Source: Clarkia xantiana subsp. parviflora
Lineage: Eukaryota > Streptophyta > Magnoliopsida > Myrtales > Onagraceae
DNA: 64,000 nucleotides
Assembly: GCA_036873135.1 (NCBI GenBank)
Contig: JAPTYO010000005.1
Span: 18,434,666 to 18,498,665 of the forward strand
Reading direction: 5' to 3'
A model generated the notes under the pieces. It did no database searches, was not told the origin of the DNA, and was given only the letters and a program-made list of their open reading frames with translations. Of this stretch, positions 22,131 to 33,777 are shown piece after piece (positions within the stretch are counted from its first letter, which is position 1; each line of letters opens with the position of its first letter). The translations under genes and the position numbers were made by a program.

Positions 22131-22323
22131 GTATGAAGTCATCTTAAAGGGTGCATCGGAACGTTCTGAGTAACGAATTTAAAGCCGCTTTAGATAAAGT
22201 GCAAACGAGTAGCGGTGCCAAAACAGATGGAAAGAAAACTACTCATATAAAGGCCAGAAGGCCAAAGAGGTCAGTTACAAAGAGACAAAGGAGAAAGACA
22301 ACAAGGACTAAAAGATGTAAGCA

Positions 22324-25042
22324 TTAAACTTGGTCCTTGTTGGAAGATGGATCCTCAGCAGCGTCGGAGGGAGCAAGGTTTGGAGGGGCCTGGACAGAAG
22401 GCTCCGCGGTTGGCGGAGTCGGGTCCACAGCAGCGGCTTCTTCACTCTCCGCGGGGAGGTTGAAGTACTTCTCCGCGACGGGGGCAAGAGTCTCGGACTT
22501 CGTGAAGTCAATGGAGTCCGCGTAGGCTGTGTATAGTTCCTCGATAGCGTTGAACAAAACGTCCTCCATCTCGGACTTGCAGAACTCCACAGCAGCCAGC
22601 TTGAATTCTTCAGAGTTCCGATACTCCCCGCGACCCTCCTCGCGACCTTGCTGGAGACCTTCCTCGCGGCCCTCCTCGAGGCCCTGAGCCTTGGCCTCAG
22701 CCAGCTTGGCAGAGAACTCAGCCCTCTCCGCCTCAAACTTTGCCTTGGCCTCCACGAGGAGATCCGCGAAGACGTTTTTCTCATGAACGAGCTGCTTCTT
22801 CTCCTCCTCATTCCGCTGCTGATCCGCCTGGACCATCTTCCGCTCCCGACGCATGACAGCCTCGTGGTTGTGGACCTTCTTGAGCAGGTTTGAGGACATA
22901 TCATCGAGGAGAGCCTTCTCCTTGGCCATCTTGTTCTTGGCCGCCACTGCCTCGTCGAGTTCCACCTGAAGCTTGGCTAAAGCATCAGGGTTCGACTGGG
23001 CCTCCGCCACCTCCATGGCACCCTTCAGGGCCAGGATAAGGCCGAAGCAGCGCTGTTGGTTCGCGGTGTCCTGAAAGAAGGGAGGAAAAGCTCAAGATAC
23101 AATAATCGAAGGTAAGAAGGACGAAAACAAAGACAAAGTTTCACCTCCATCCGACGAATGGCCATGTCGCGGATTTCCTCCTCAAGATCATCCCGCGCCA
23201 AGGACAGGGGCCGCCTCAAGGCTGGAGGAACTGACCCCGCCAGCAGGTGCAGGGCCAACCTAGGATCAAGGTTTCCCCGTCGGAGTGGAACCCCTCGGAG
23301 AGACTCGATCAGGTTCCAAGGCATCATCCCCTGGTCGGGAGTAAAAACCTTGTAAAGGTTTTCATCCACGGGGAGAGGGGGGATGACCCCATAACTTTCA
23401 GCCGGAGGAGCCACCTCAGCTGGTGGCTCAGGAGTCGGAGTGCGGAACTCGGGAGGAGGACTCCGGGACACATCCTCCACGACGGGCCTCAAGGTGCTTC
23501 GACCATGCCTACGAGGGAGCAGGCCACCTTCAGCGGGCTCCTCAGAGGAGGGAGAAGCCTCCAAATCAGTCACCTGACGGAACTGGGCTTCCGTCGGGGT
23601 TTCTTCTGTCTCCGTCGCCGGTGGAGTCACGGCCCGGGCTGGAGTATCAGCATGCCTCGGAGTGACAGCCTCCGATGGACCTGCGGTGGCGGGACGAATA
23701 AGGTTAGGAAGAGTACCTTTAGGGCACCAGATGATTTGACGATCGAAATGTCTGTTCTTCCCCAAGGACGTTGTAATATCCCGCCTCAAGAACGTGGGGA
23801 ATTTCTCCTCGAAGGATGTACTTGATCTCTTGAACCCGCGTTTTCCGATCAGCGGGGATAAACTCCTTGGGGACTAATTTTTTATATTGTTTAATTGCAC
23901 GACGAACGCGCTTACCTTCCTCGACGGTGGTGGCCCCGAAGGCCCGATCTATCTCCTCCCGCCTGGCCTTCTTGGCCCCGACTTGCTCGTCGGTAGGAGG
24001 AGCAGCAGATAAGGGAGTGGAGGAGGAAACACCCTTCTTCACCAGTTTACGCTTCCGCTTGGAGCCACTCTGGACGCCATCAGTCTCGCCCTGCTTCAGA
24101 ATGAGATGAGTCAACAGAGAAGCCTTCTTGGCTGCAAAGGTAAAAATAAAATAGTTAGAAATATTACCCAGATGACTAAATCTTTGGAAACAGAGTCAAG
24201 TAGTCGGACTCCGATAGTAATCAGGTTCTTCTCCTGGAGCTTGTTAGCATCGAGGGGTATGAAGTTGTCTCCCCAGCGGTAGAGTTGAACCATCTGGAGG
24301 GTGTTGAGGTCATCCTCAGTGTAGTCCTGGAGCTTGGGGGCAGGGTCCGCCACGACCTCCCATCGGGGCCATGGAACAGAGCTGTGCTGGACGAAGAAAT
24401 AGTACTTCTTCCATCCGCTGTTGTCGGACCTAGAATCACGAATCAGCACCCGATCTTTGTGGAACTTCCAAGTTTCGCTATCCCAGCCGAAACGTGAAAG
24501 TTGCTCCTTTGTCCACTTGGGGAGTCGGGGGGAGAAGGAGCAGACACCGGCTTTGTTGCACTTCATGCCGTAGAAAGTGCGGAACAGCAGAAGACTGTAC
24601 GTCCATTGCTGGCGGTGACACAAGAGTTGGAAGGCGTTCCACACGCGGATGGCGTGTGGAGAGAAGGTACAGGGATTCGTTTTGTAGAAGTTGCACATCT
24701 CCACCATGTTTCCGCAGAAGGGAAACCGAATCCCCGCGCTTATTTGTCCAGCGGAGACGAACACCTCCCCTGCCCGAGGAGGCGTAATAACGTGCTTCCT
24801 TCTAACAGCAGCTTGGGACTCATATGGGAAGCGAGGCTCCCAATCCGAGGTAATACACCCCTCTCTGAGGGCAGCCTCATACGAAGCCTCAGATATCTCA
24901 TTGACAGCAAACTCGAAAACGAAAGGAGCCCTAACCTCAGAACTAGCTTCGTCTAGAACGATTGCAAACGAAAGGATTTGAGAAAAGAAGAATAAACAGC
25001 AAGTAAATCATGAAAACTTAGAAGAAAGTCCTTACCAGACAT
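22324..25042 (-). CDS. aORF of element D: spliced antisense Transposase_28-like gene
   Basis: Exons as I read them: 25,042-25,036 (ATGTCTG), 24,952-24,168, 24,131-23,145 and 23,070-22,324 (TAA). All introns have GT and AG ends. Exon 2 is fully open and carries FPFCGNMVEMCNFYK, HAIRVWNAFQ, LLFRTFYGMKC, GWKKYYFF and VPWPRWE. Exon 3 begins AKK, has a basic segment, then GYYN, then an acidic, Pro-rich stretch. Exon 4 is a coiled coil of heptads (VELDEAVAAKNK onward), then REEGRGEYRNSEEF and an Ala/Pro-rich tail. A one-base shift lies in exon 3 near 23,760-23,775, and the exon 2/3 junction is one base out of phase, so this copy may not give a full protein. Related extra ORFs are known in Tat elements; their function is not established. 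Confidence 0.75.
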
Positions 25043-25198
25043 GATCGATGGTCGAAGAAGTAAGGTAAAGGAAGATCGGAAGGGTTGAAGGCCTTGGATC
25101 ACTTGAACAGCAGGAGGAGCTTGGAGAGGAAGCTTCGGATGCAATGATGGCTGAAATCGAGAGAGTGCAGAAGAAGTGAATAGCACCAGGGTTTTAGC

Positions 25199-25205
25199 TT
25201 TTATA
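25199..25205 (-). promoter_or_regulatory. TATA box of the element D aORF
   Basis: TATAAAA on the minus strand (GCTTATAAAAGC), 157 bases from the ATG of exon 1. It is outside the LTR, which begins at 25,726. From here to 25,713 I see no other gene; two imperfect copies of CAAAAGCCTCCGACGGTGGT occur near 25,570-25,630. Confidence 0.7.
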
Positions 25206-25713
25206 AGCAAAAGGACAATTGGAGGGACTCAATCTTGACCATTGAAGATGAAACGATTCGATCACAATCGTTGAAATTATGGAGACGGTACGGAGGAGAC
25301 AGCTGGATAGGCTTGATCTGCATCGTTGAAGAAGAAATGACACGATCTTAATCGCCGAGATCATAGGCACGGAAGGGACATACGTGACGTCACAGTTGCT
25401 TTTTCAGAAAATAATAGTCACGCTGGTTCAAACGTCGTTTCCTTATCCCTAGGCATCTAATGCTACAGTAACCAAGGAGTCTCCTCGGATTTGGCAACTG
25501 CCCATGGGGCCTGGTGGGCCCAAGGCAATCATGAGTAAGAGACTCTGTTGTACAACAATCACACGCAAGGCAAAAGCCTCCGACGGTGGTATCGGAAGGC
25601 ATGAAAACAAAAGCCTCCGACGGTGGTATCGGAAGGTATGAAAACAGGAAACTCCGACAACGAGGTCAGAAGAGCTGAATTAAAAGACATGACGAACTAA
25701 AAGTCCCCCATGT

Positions 25714-25725
25714 CTTGGGGGCAAA
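25714..25725 (+). other. Polypurine tract of element D
   Basis: CTTGGGGGCAAA directly precedes the 3' LTR (TGATGG). It is the usual primer site for plus-strand DNA synthesis. Similar tracts precede the A and I 3' LTRs. Confidence 0.85.
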
Positions 25726-26506
25726 TGATGGGTTCCGATGTAATCGTTAGCCCTGGTAACGGCTAATGGACGGCAAGTAGGTCCAGTGGGCCTCGTGAAA
25801 AGCCTGGAAGGCCCAGAGGCCCAGCACGAAGGGTCCCGACTTTAGCGGTCCCGATGTACGAGCTGTATGCTCCCGATGAGAAGCCTCTGAGTAGGCCCTG
25901 ATATGCCTTAGTAAAGGCCCCGATAATAAAGCCCCGCAGAGGCTGGACCTGTCCCGTAGAGACTGAAGGTCCTGGGTGGTGATCTAGAATGAGACAACTC
26001 TGGAGTCTCCGACAGGAGTCGGGACTTGTGATCAGAGGATAGAGACCAAGAAACTCGCTTACTAGATAGAGTAGTGGGAAACGGTTAAAGATAGAGATAA
26101 GTCCCCTGAGATACGCAGGGCGTGCCCGAGATACGCGGAGTACGGGTAAGATACGCGGAGCGTGGGGCGAGATATATGGAATCCCAACCGAGATATATGG
26201 AATCCCAACCGAGATATACGGAATCGTGGCGAGATACACGGAATCGTGGGCAAAACTGCCATGCGCAGTAACAGGTAACTGAGTAACTTCCCCTCCTATA
26301 TAAAGGAGGAAGTTACCTCAGAAAACCATCATCTAATACGAACTTAGACTTTTGCTTACCACCCCATTGATCACCATACTCATTTAAGCATCGGAGAGGG
26401 ATTCTGGGTCACCACCCAGGTCATCCCCTTTTGCAGGATTACGCGGAGCCCAGAAGTCCAAAGCTTTCCGTCAAGGACGTAACGGAGCTTCGCCAGTGAT
26501 CCAACA
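25726..26506 (+). repeat. 3' LTR of element D
   Basis: 781 bp, same length as the 5' copy. I count seven substitutions between them and no indel. GGGTA follows at 26,507-26,511. Confidence 0.95.
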
Positions 26507-26511
26507 GGGTA

Positions 26512-26798
26512 CAGCTCCCGTTTCCCGACCGTTGAGATAATTAGCTGAATCTTTTCCTTCCCGTTGAGTCTTCTACCATTTTTCTCCCAGTCTGGTTGCT
26601 AGCCATGGTAGGGCAGATTCCGCTGCAGAATGATTTCCTTGCGAAAGAGAAGTTGTTTTGGAAATAAAGGAAGATGACAGAAAGGAAAGTTAAAAGATAG
26701 AGATATGGTAAATTGGCAGAAAGTATATTTTTTCCAATAAATTAATATGAATTCAATAAATCAACGATAATGGAAGCTAGCACGACACCCATTAACTT

Positions 26799-26831
<33 letters not shown>

Positions 26832-27501
26832 ATAATAATAAGAAGGTCTTCTATAAACAATGTAGTTTAAGTTTAGAAACTATGGCTAGTGTTTATTATT
26901 TATGATATATATACTGTATCTAATTATGATTACAATTAACTTTCATTACTATTAAACATATACACTGTTAATTATTTGATAATCGTTATAAGTTCATAAA
27001 AACTTACGTTTCTACGACTCGACTTTACGACTCGATTCTACCTCCTATTTCTGTTTCTACCTAGATACTCGTTTTTTACTGCATAGGTCGATACTGCCCC
27101 TTGTGCAGGTGTTAGGAGGAATGCGCGCATACACCGCAAGGCGAGCACGTGCATACACCGCAAGGGGCGCACGCGCATAAATCGCAAGGCGCGCACGCGC
27201 TGACATCGCAAGGCATGCTCCTATGGATTTAACAAGGGATAACGTGCTAACACGTAGGGACGTCAATGTCTTAGCATATGAACGACTGTACATACGCATA
27301 TTCAAACACTTGGCCATTTTAAGGGTTGGTAAACCTCCGACACTCCGACCGTCCGACACTCCAACGCTCTGACACTCTGACTGTCCTACATCACGACATC
27401 CCGATTGTCTGACACCCGTGAGCTCAGATAACGTGACGAAGATACCACACTACATTCCAAGGACCCGAAGACCCGCACGAGTCTGGTCCCAACAGATTCC
27501 A
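26512..27501. other. Spacer right of element D
   Basis: No gene seen. It contains an AT microsatellite with a following AAT run (about 26,803-26,842). A GC-rich tandem of about 30 bp follows (four units around GCAAGGCGCGCACGCGC, about 27,118-27,220); a minus-strand frame through it is repetitive and not supported. A string of CGACACTCCGAC-like words lies near 27,335-27,415. Confidence 0.6.
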
Positions 27502-27815
27502 TAAAGGACTTTATCTTCGACGCCTAACTTCTTTCGAGTTGTTGAAAATATAAGGGATATGACTAATATCAGATCCATGGTGTCGACAATCGATTTCGTA
27601 AAGGACTTTATCTTCGACGCCTAACTTCTTTCGAGTTGTCGACGAATCTCAGTGGTATGACTAATATCATATCCATGATGTCGACAATCAATTCCGTAAA
27701 GGATTTTAATATCGATGCCTTTCTTCTTTTGAATTGTCGACGAATCTAAGTGATATGACTAATATTAGATCCATTATGTCGAAAATCAATTTTGTAAAAT
27801 ACTTATGTGTCGACG
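27502..27815. repeat. 97-98-bp tandem repeat
   Basis: TAAAGGACT-type starts occur at 27,502, 27,599, 27,697 and (diverged) 27,795. Units share CTTTCGAGTTGTCGACGAAT, GGTATGACTAATATCA and CCATGATGTCGACAATC. It lies beside the end of element E and may be the repeat block of that or a lost element. Confidence 0.85.
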
Positions 27816-27959
27816 CTTTAAAGGAAAGTAGACTCGGATGTTTGTATGAAAAAGGCCCCGGGGGGCCATATATATTTGACATTCCTGAGTATTACATCAA
27901 AAGAAAAACTCAAACCATTAGCCGTATAGGAAATATAAAAATATTTAGTCAGGCGTTGT

Positions 27960-29997
27960 CTCGATGACTTCTCTTTGATTTCGGCGTCGCATTGAGCTAA
28001 CATAGCAGCGTCAGGATGTAATTTGATCTCCTCTAACCTCCCCTATCTGTGGAGTTGAAAACTTCATAACTTGATGAGTAGTCAAGGGGATAATATTGTA
28101 GGGATTGAAGGTAGTCCTTTTGATGATGGCATTGTAGGCGGAAGCAGTATCGACGACTACGAAGAGTATGTTACCGACTGTTGGATGGTACCCATATGAT
28201 AGGTATTTTTTCCGGCGAAGCCTATTAAGGGGAAGTTGAGTTTCTTCAAATCTTTCTTGGTGAATTCTAAATTCAGGAAAGCTTCATAGAAAATAATATC
28301 CGTCGACCTTCCGCTGTCGATGAGGACCTTTTGACTTCATATTCATCCATTGTGGCGGTGATTACAAAGGCGTCTTCGTGAGTTTGATTCACCATCAAAA
28401 GGTCGTCCGTTGTAAAACTAAAAACCAACTGATCGAGATCTCGAGGTCTCTATCCCTTTGTGGCTATCATAGAGATTTGGGGGGCATATACTTCACGAGT
28501 TGAAATAGTCTCTCCTCGCAGCGAAAATCCTCATGCGATAACATTGAGAGTTTCTCTTTGGATAGGAGCAGGATTGTTATGCGAGGGAGAATGAGAGTGC
28601 CTTCGGGGGCTTCTGCTTCGTTTTCTTGGAGCTTTGAAGGGATTTACAACGAACTTCAGTAATTTGCCTCTTTGAATAAGAGAATCGATATCTTGCTTTA
28701 AAGCAACACACTCGTTTGTGTCGTGACCCTTGACACGGTGATAACGACAACAGTCGTTTATTTGTTGACCAATTGGATTTTCCTTATTGGAGGTGGGTCA
28801 TCCAATATGATTTTCTCAATTTCTTGGAGTACCACTAAGACATTTTGCATGAGAGGGGTGTATCATGCTAAGTGAGTGTTAAGATACCGTTTTTGGTTTT
28901 GGCGATTACCCTGTCGGAAGCTCCCATCTCTATTTTCTTCTTTCTTTTGGGGTCGGGAGTGGGGTTGTTCTTCTATCTTGGGTGACATCGGCTGATTTCC
29001 AAGTTATGCAGGCGACTTATCATGCGACCTTTCTAGATCAATGTATTTCTTGACTTTGACGGCGAGAGCATCGATCTTTCTATTATGTTTCATCACCATG
29101 CTGTCTTTCAAAGCTTAGCTATGTGACCTTAATCCTCTCTAGAAGGTCCTAATCGGCGGCATCTTCATTTAGATGTTGGAGTATCTATGGTATCTGGTAT
29201 AATAATTGGCAAAGGTTTCTTCGGGACCTTTTTCAATATTATCCGAGAAATCCATACTCATAAGGCACAGCCTCTGGCCTATATGTCCCTCTATGAACAT
29301 GGCTTTTTGATCTTCCCATGAATCTATCGAGTTGTCAGGGAGGCCATAGAACCATTCAGAGGCTTTTTTTTAGAGTGGTTGGGAAAAGTGCCCCAAAATG
29401 ATTCGACGTTGCCCCTCTTCCTAACGGGGAGGAGTTGTGGGTATTGATATTTTGTACGCGGTCTCCTTGGTCTTCTAACAATCAACATGTCACCCACTCC
29501 TCTTCTCTTCTTTTCTAATAGCTCTTCCACTTGCCACTGTGTGAATAACACGAGTCACTTGGTTGGGGCGTCAGCTACTACGCCCTTCCGAGCCTCCCTT
29601 TTGTCATGGAGTTTTGTTCATGCAGTCTTCACGCTCGAAGCTATATCATACCTATTAAAGGCTTCAAGCACTGGTTCATTAGCATTTGGGATAGCTCTTT
29701 CTTAGGCCTGGTTCCAAAATGTTATGAACTCCACCATCACTTCCGATGGGACAGCTATAGAAGCTGTCATTGTTTCTGCCTTATCTGGAGGTGGCTCTGA
29801 GTAAGGAGGTTGTTCCTCATCAGCAAGGTCACTATTTTGTGGAGGAGACTCCCTATTTTCTTCCTCATCAGTTTGCTCGAGGTTAGTAGGGTTTGTTTGA
29901 GATTTTGCCATTTTTTCTACAATAGCCCCTACTACCTTTGGCCTGTTCTTCAACGGGGCCAGGACTTTTTGATCGCCTTCCCACAGACCGCGTCAAA
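27960..29997 (-). pseudogene. Decayed gag and protease region of Tat element E
   Basis: Reading on the minus strand from the primer site, the N-terminal Gag has a Glu/Pro-rich segment (LADEEQPPYSEPPPD) with many stops after it. Later pieces look like a protease region (HEDAFVITATMDEYEVKR, then PLIGFAGKNTY) by comparison with D. The catalytic Asp motif is not readable. There are more than fifteen stops and several frameshifts, so this is one of the oldest coding remnants here. It ends near 27,960; RT and beyond are missing. Confidence 0.7.
29979..29997 (-). other. Primer-binding site of element E
   Basis: TTTGACGCGGTCTGTGGGA on the minus strand directly follows the LTR end ATCCTAACA. It resembles the D/I primer site with changes at the 5' side. 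Confidence 0.65.
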
Positions 29998-30370
29998 TGT
30001 TAGGATCAAAATTTTGTGGCCCTAGATTTCGGGAATGGACTTCAGGATGTCGCCTCGCCTTGCTCTTTTGGGTGTCTATCAGGACTTCAAGGGGTACTTA
30101 GTTTCCTTTGTGGAGCTTTTGGTGGCGTTAACCTAGAAAGGGGGTGGTATTTTCCCCTGATTCCACTCTGAAGCTTAAATCAGTAATAAAATATGAGAGT
30201 GTAATACTTTTATAGGGAATTTTTACCGACTTTATGTGGCGGTTACCCTTTGGGGAGGGTTTCTGTCCAGAGTCGCTACAAGCGGGTGACAAGCAGGTTT
30301 CCACCTCACTTTTCCTTAATGAGGACGGTTTCTTCATGGCGGTGGAAGCAAGTGACAAGCATGTTGTCAT
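29998..30370 (-). repeat. 5' LTR of element E, truncated
   Basis: About 373 bp of LTR remains. It aligns with the 3' half of the F LTR (33,778-34,504): shared CTGCTTGTCACC, CGACTCTGGACA, ACCCTCCCC, CCCTATAAA, TTAAGCTTC and CCACCAAA. The outer part is replaced by the copia LTR at 30,371. Confidence 0.75.
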
Positions 30371-32078
30371 TGTTGGATTACGGGGTTGACTACTACGGAA
30401 ACATAAATAAAGCACATGCCTGTAATTAGAATTACGCAGCGGAAGATGTGCACATATCTTAAACCCTTATTCCCAAGGATCCTGCTGAGGGAGTTCGCAA
30501 TCCACCATACGAAACCCGTAGAAGTTCTTGTTAAGGAAGTGCTACGCGGTATTAGATCCACAACAAAGCCGGTGATCGATTCTTGGCAGGGACGGATTTC
30601 CGGAGTGATTTGCTACAAGCAAATTGGCACACCCTTTGTGGTGCAATATGGTTCGGCCGAAACAAGCTTTAGGGATGAGGGTTTTTCTCTCAAAGTACCA
30701 CTTAAGAGGAATTGTGAATTACCCTTAAGAAAACCCTAACACCCCTTATTTATAGGAGAAGCAAAGTGGACAAAATTCACATTTGCCCCTATCACATAGT
30801 TTCGGCCGGCCATGTATAAGGGAGCCCCAATATTTGGGCCTCTCATGTCAATTGAGATTTGGGTCAAGCCTAATTACCTTAATGTGACATTTACCCAATT
30901 TCTTAGGTAACGTATACATATTAATGCGCTCCTAATTACGACGCCCAATCTCCATATGCTAACAGCTCCCACTCGCCGGAATGGGAGGGTGCCTGTTAAT
31001 GTATTGTTGTCTAAATCGCATAAACATTCCACTCTTCTGATCCTGCCCCTGCTTTCGAATAGTTCATACGAGGTTTTTCGTGCGAGGGCGGATACGACGG
31101 GCATCGTGCTACTCATATTTTAGGAGTGTTGTAGCGCCCGCGGAACGTTGATTCACTATCTCAAATCAACCTGTTAAAAACATCAATCTGTATCGCGCTG
31201 TATCCTAGGTCAACTGTTAATTCTCCAATTTCCCAGTTTCAACATAAGAATACTTCTTCACGGCATCTGCACAAGTATTCACAACCTTCAACTAATATCT
31301 GGTTGGTGGCCACCTAGTGAATACAAGAGTCGGTGAATTACAGGTGAACTTGACCATCCCTATTGCTCATACCCTTAGTCAAAACCAACCAGTTTCCAAA
31401 GACGTGGTAATTTTGCATTTTTCTTCAGCACTGCACTCATATGCCGGGAAGCAAACAATGAGCATGACCTTACGTATGAGATCTGAGTCCATAAGGATAC
31501 TTCTGGTGCCTCTTCATAAGGCTCCCGGGATCAATGACAAGCTCGAGGTGAAGAAGTTTGCGCCCGTTCGAATCACGAGGATTCTATCTTGCACAACCGA
31601 GCATGAGCCCGTGGTCGAACGTGGCACGCGTAGTACGAAGCACACGTCGATAGCATAACCGAACATTGTCAGGTATGGAATATGTAAATGATGATATTGC
31701 AGACTTTCATCTGGCCCAGAATGTGGTTACTGACGAACAGAGTTCATCGCCGGCGAAGTGCAAAACGAAAATCATATCGTGTGTTTCCGAAACCAACTGA
31801 TCGTTTTTCATAACCAAGTTTTCCAACTGGTTGTTAGCTAGTCTTGCTTCGGAAGAGGTCCACCTCTCCTACAAGACGACCGTGCCCATGTGACAAGGCA
31901 ATGAACACATTCGACATAATTTATGCAGATGATTGCGTCCTCCTACGACTTAGTTTATAGACCGTACAATCCGATGTAATCAAACATTATGACGTCGATA
32001 AATCATAAACTCAAATTGCAATTCTTTCATTTATCAAAATGTAACTTCCAGTTCAGAAAAAATGTTATCACAGATACA
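30371..32078 (-). repeat. Copia LTR, minus strand (element K)
   Basis: Reads on the minus strand from TGTATCTGTGATAAC (32,078) to about CCGTAATCCAACA (30,371), roughly 1.7 kb. It follows a copia pol end, so it is the 3' LTR of a minus-strand element. It has a TATA-like CTATAAATAAG near 30,748-30,760. Most of it matches 34,505-35,911 in the opposite orientation and 5,555-6,324. Confidence 0.8.
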
Positions 32079-32256
32079 TGCCCACATTTAAACCTTACGC
32101 AATCCAATAAGTTTTACATGCTTCTCAAATATCTCTCTACGTAATGGTTTAGTTAGTAGGTCCGCCACCATATCATCAGTGGGCGAGTATTCTAAAGTGA
32201 CTATATTATCTTCTACCATAGATTTAGCATAATTATATTTCACATCAATGTGTTTA
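32079..32256 (-). pseudogene. Copia RNase H C-terminus (element K)
   Basis: The minus strand encodes KHIDVKYNYAKS, then VADLLTKPLRREIFEKHVKL and a stop just before the LTR. It is about 87% like the same segment of J by eye. Everything upstream in pol is missing: at about 32,256 the sequence changes to the aORF of element F. Confidence 0.85.
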
Positions 32257-33372
32257 CTCCTTCTTCTTCCACTCCAACAAATGGTGTTTCTCTTTCATCA
32301 AGGAAATAGAGCTCTGTAGAGAATCTTCGCATTTTAAGAAGTCTCGGTGCAAGGAGGAAGAGGTTTCGTTTGCTAGTCGAAGATCGTCTCTCAATTTGGC
32401 GTTCTCCACCTGAAGATCTCGAACTTCTTCTACGATTTCAGGAGATGCTGAAATCTTACTTTCCCGGGTCGCCTGTGACTCCTTGAGAAGGTCAATCACC
32501 AAGTGAAAAAATTGGAGGGAATCTCGGGAAGCCTATCGGAAGAAATAAGAGGAGGGTCAAACCAATACAAATAAAAGAGTTTCAATGAGCACGCCAAGAA
32601 AGTTACGCTTACTTCAGCTTGTCTCAGAAGAAAAAGGCGATTAGCCTTTTCTACATCTTCCGAATTCGTCGCTAGACGACGACGATCCTGAGGAGGGATG
32701 GAAGCATTCAATAAATGAAGAGCCATATCCGGATTGGCGATCGAGTGCCCTTCTTTAAGACAATACCCCCTGCAAAAAGTGAAGAGGATTCCAATCCTTT
32801 GAAAAATTAGCAGATTGGCTAAACATCATGTCCCGGGTAAAAGGAGGACCTCCATAACTTGGAGGATCACTAGAAGACGCCTCAACATGAGAAGGGAATA
32901 TTCGAGTGGACGCTCCAGTTTGAGGAGGTAAGCGAGTCGATGACCCGACACAAGGTGGTGGTGCCTCAGCGCGAGGCAGGGATGGATCGGTTGACGAAGA
33001 AGATGAATCCCCACCTCGCATTCCTTTCCGCCAAGTACCCTTATCCTGGTTGGAACAACGAGAGGTATTCTTCATCTCGCCTTCATTCGGAGACCGTCTT
33101 GGAGGTGAATTTTCAACTGAAGGAATGGCCTCAACGTCGATAGGAAAATCGATAGACGCTCCACTATTGGCCTCCTTAGACGGGGGGGGGGGGGGGGGGG
33201 GGGTAGAAGAAGCTCGCGCCAAAACCTGGCGATGGTTACGAAGAATCTCCTCTATAAAATATGAAAAAAGAAGGAAAAAATCCGCATCAAAAGAGTAAGG
33301 TGGCAACCTCGAAAAGAAAATGCTACCAGAATACCTGACGGAGGATGACCAACCACGGTACAGGTTATTCAA
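32254..33372 (-). pseudogene. aORF remnant of Tat element F
   Basis: Three pieces on the minus strand: 33,372-32,758, a Pro/Ser-rich segment containing a seven-proline run encoded by a 22-base C run; 32,726-32,496 (ALHLLNASIPPQDRRRL); and a coiled-coil piece 32,502-32,254 (EEVRDLQVENAKLRDDL). ALHLL plus a following short segment also occurs at the corresponding place in A, D and I (LALHLLAGS), which identifies the gene. The Transposase_28-like core is absent. The 3' end is cut at the join with K. Confidence 0.65.
33182..33203. repeat. Run of 22 G in the F aORF
   Basis: An uninterrupted G run, read as proline codons on the minus strand. The length is probably unstable. Confidence 0.9.
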
Positions 33373-33441
33373 AAAATAATCTCCTTCCTAGAAGTCCAAC
33401 CAAATCAACGAGGAAAACAAAGAAATAGAGGAAGGGGGCGG

Positions 33442-33449
33442 TATTTATA
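33442..33449 (-). promoter_or_regulatory. TATA box candidate of the F aORF
   Basis: TATAAATA on the minus strand, 70 bases from the first ATG at 33,372. The spacing is shorter than in A, D and I, so the start or the promoter may differ. The rest of 33,373-33,777 shows no gene. Confidence 0.5.
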
Positions 33450-33777
33450 CCCTAAAACCTCCCCATAGGGATGTAACTTCCCAAGGAAGCTTTCCCGAGG
33501 TCGGGCATTCAATGGGTCATTCCATGACAACATGACCGTTGCCTTGCACCTGTCAAGGGCTTATCGAGGTGACTCTCCAGCTTCTCCCAGACAACGGTCA
33601 GGAAAGCCATAGGGACTACCATCTCGCCTCGACTAAAGGTATCCTCTTTTAGCCCATCCAACCGAGGTTAAGTGAACTAATAGAGACGGAATCTCGCTCG
33701 AACATGTTCAAGAATTATACTCGACTCAAGACCTCCTCTTCATAAATGAAGCTGACGACTTAAGTTTCGGGGGCAAG

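Larger units (their letters stand above)
15057..26506 (+). mobile_element. Element D: complete Tat-type Ty3/gypsy retrotransposon, 11,450 bp
   Basis: Two 781-bp LTRs, primer-binding site, gag-pol in a single plus-strand frame (15,891-21,524), a tandem-repeat block, an antisense spliced gene (25,042-22,324), a purine tract, and GGGTA duplications on both sides. The LTRs differ at about 7 sites (0.9%), so the insertion is recent. Despite this, gag-pol has four in-frame stops and a changed RT motif. Domain order protease, RT, RNase H, second RNase H-like domain, integrase with no chromodomain, plus an antisense gene, fits the Tat lineage. Confidence 0.93.

Noticed and set aside
22324..25042. Calling the antisense gene a transposase because of the family name 'putative gypsy type transposon'
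   Set aside because: No catalytic triad or inverted-repeat ends go with it; the name is historical. Integrase is encoded separately on the other strand.
26803..26842. AT microsatellite as an origin or matrix-attachment site
   Set aside because: Composition only; nothing else supports it.
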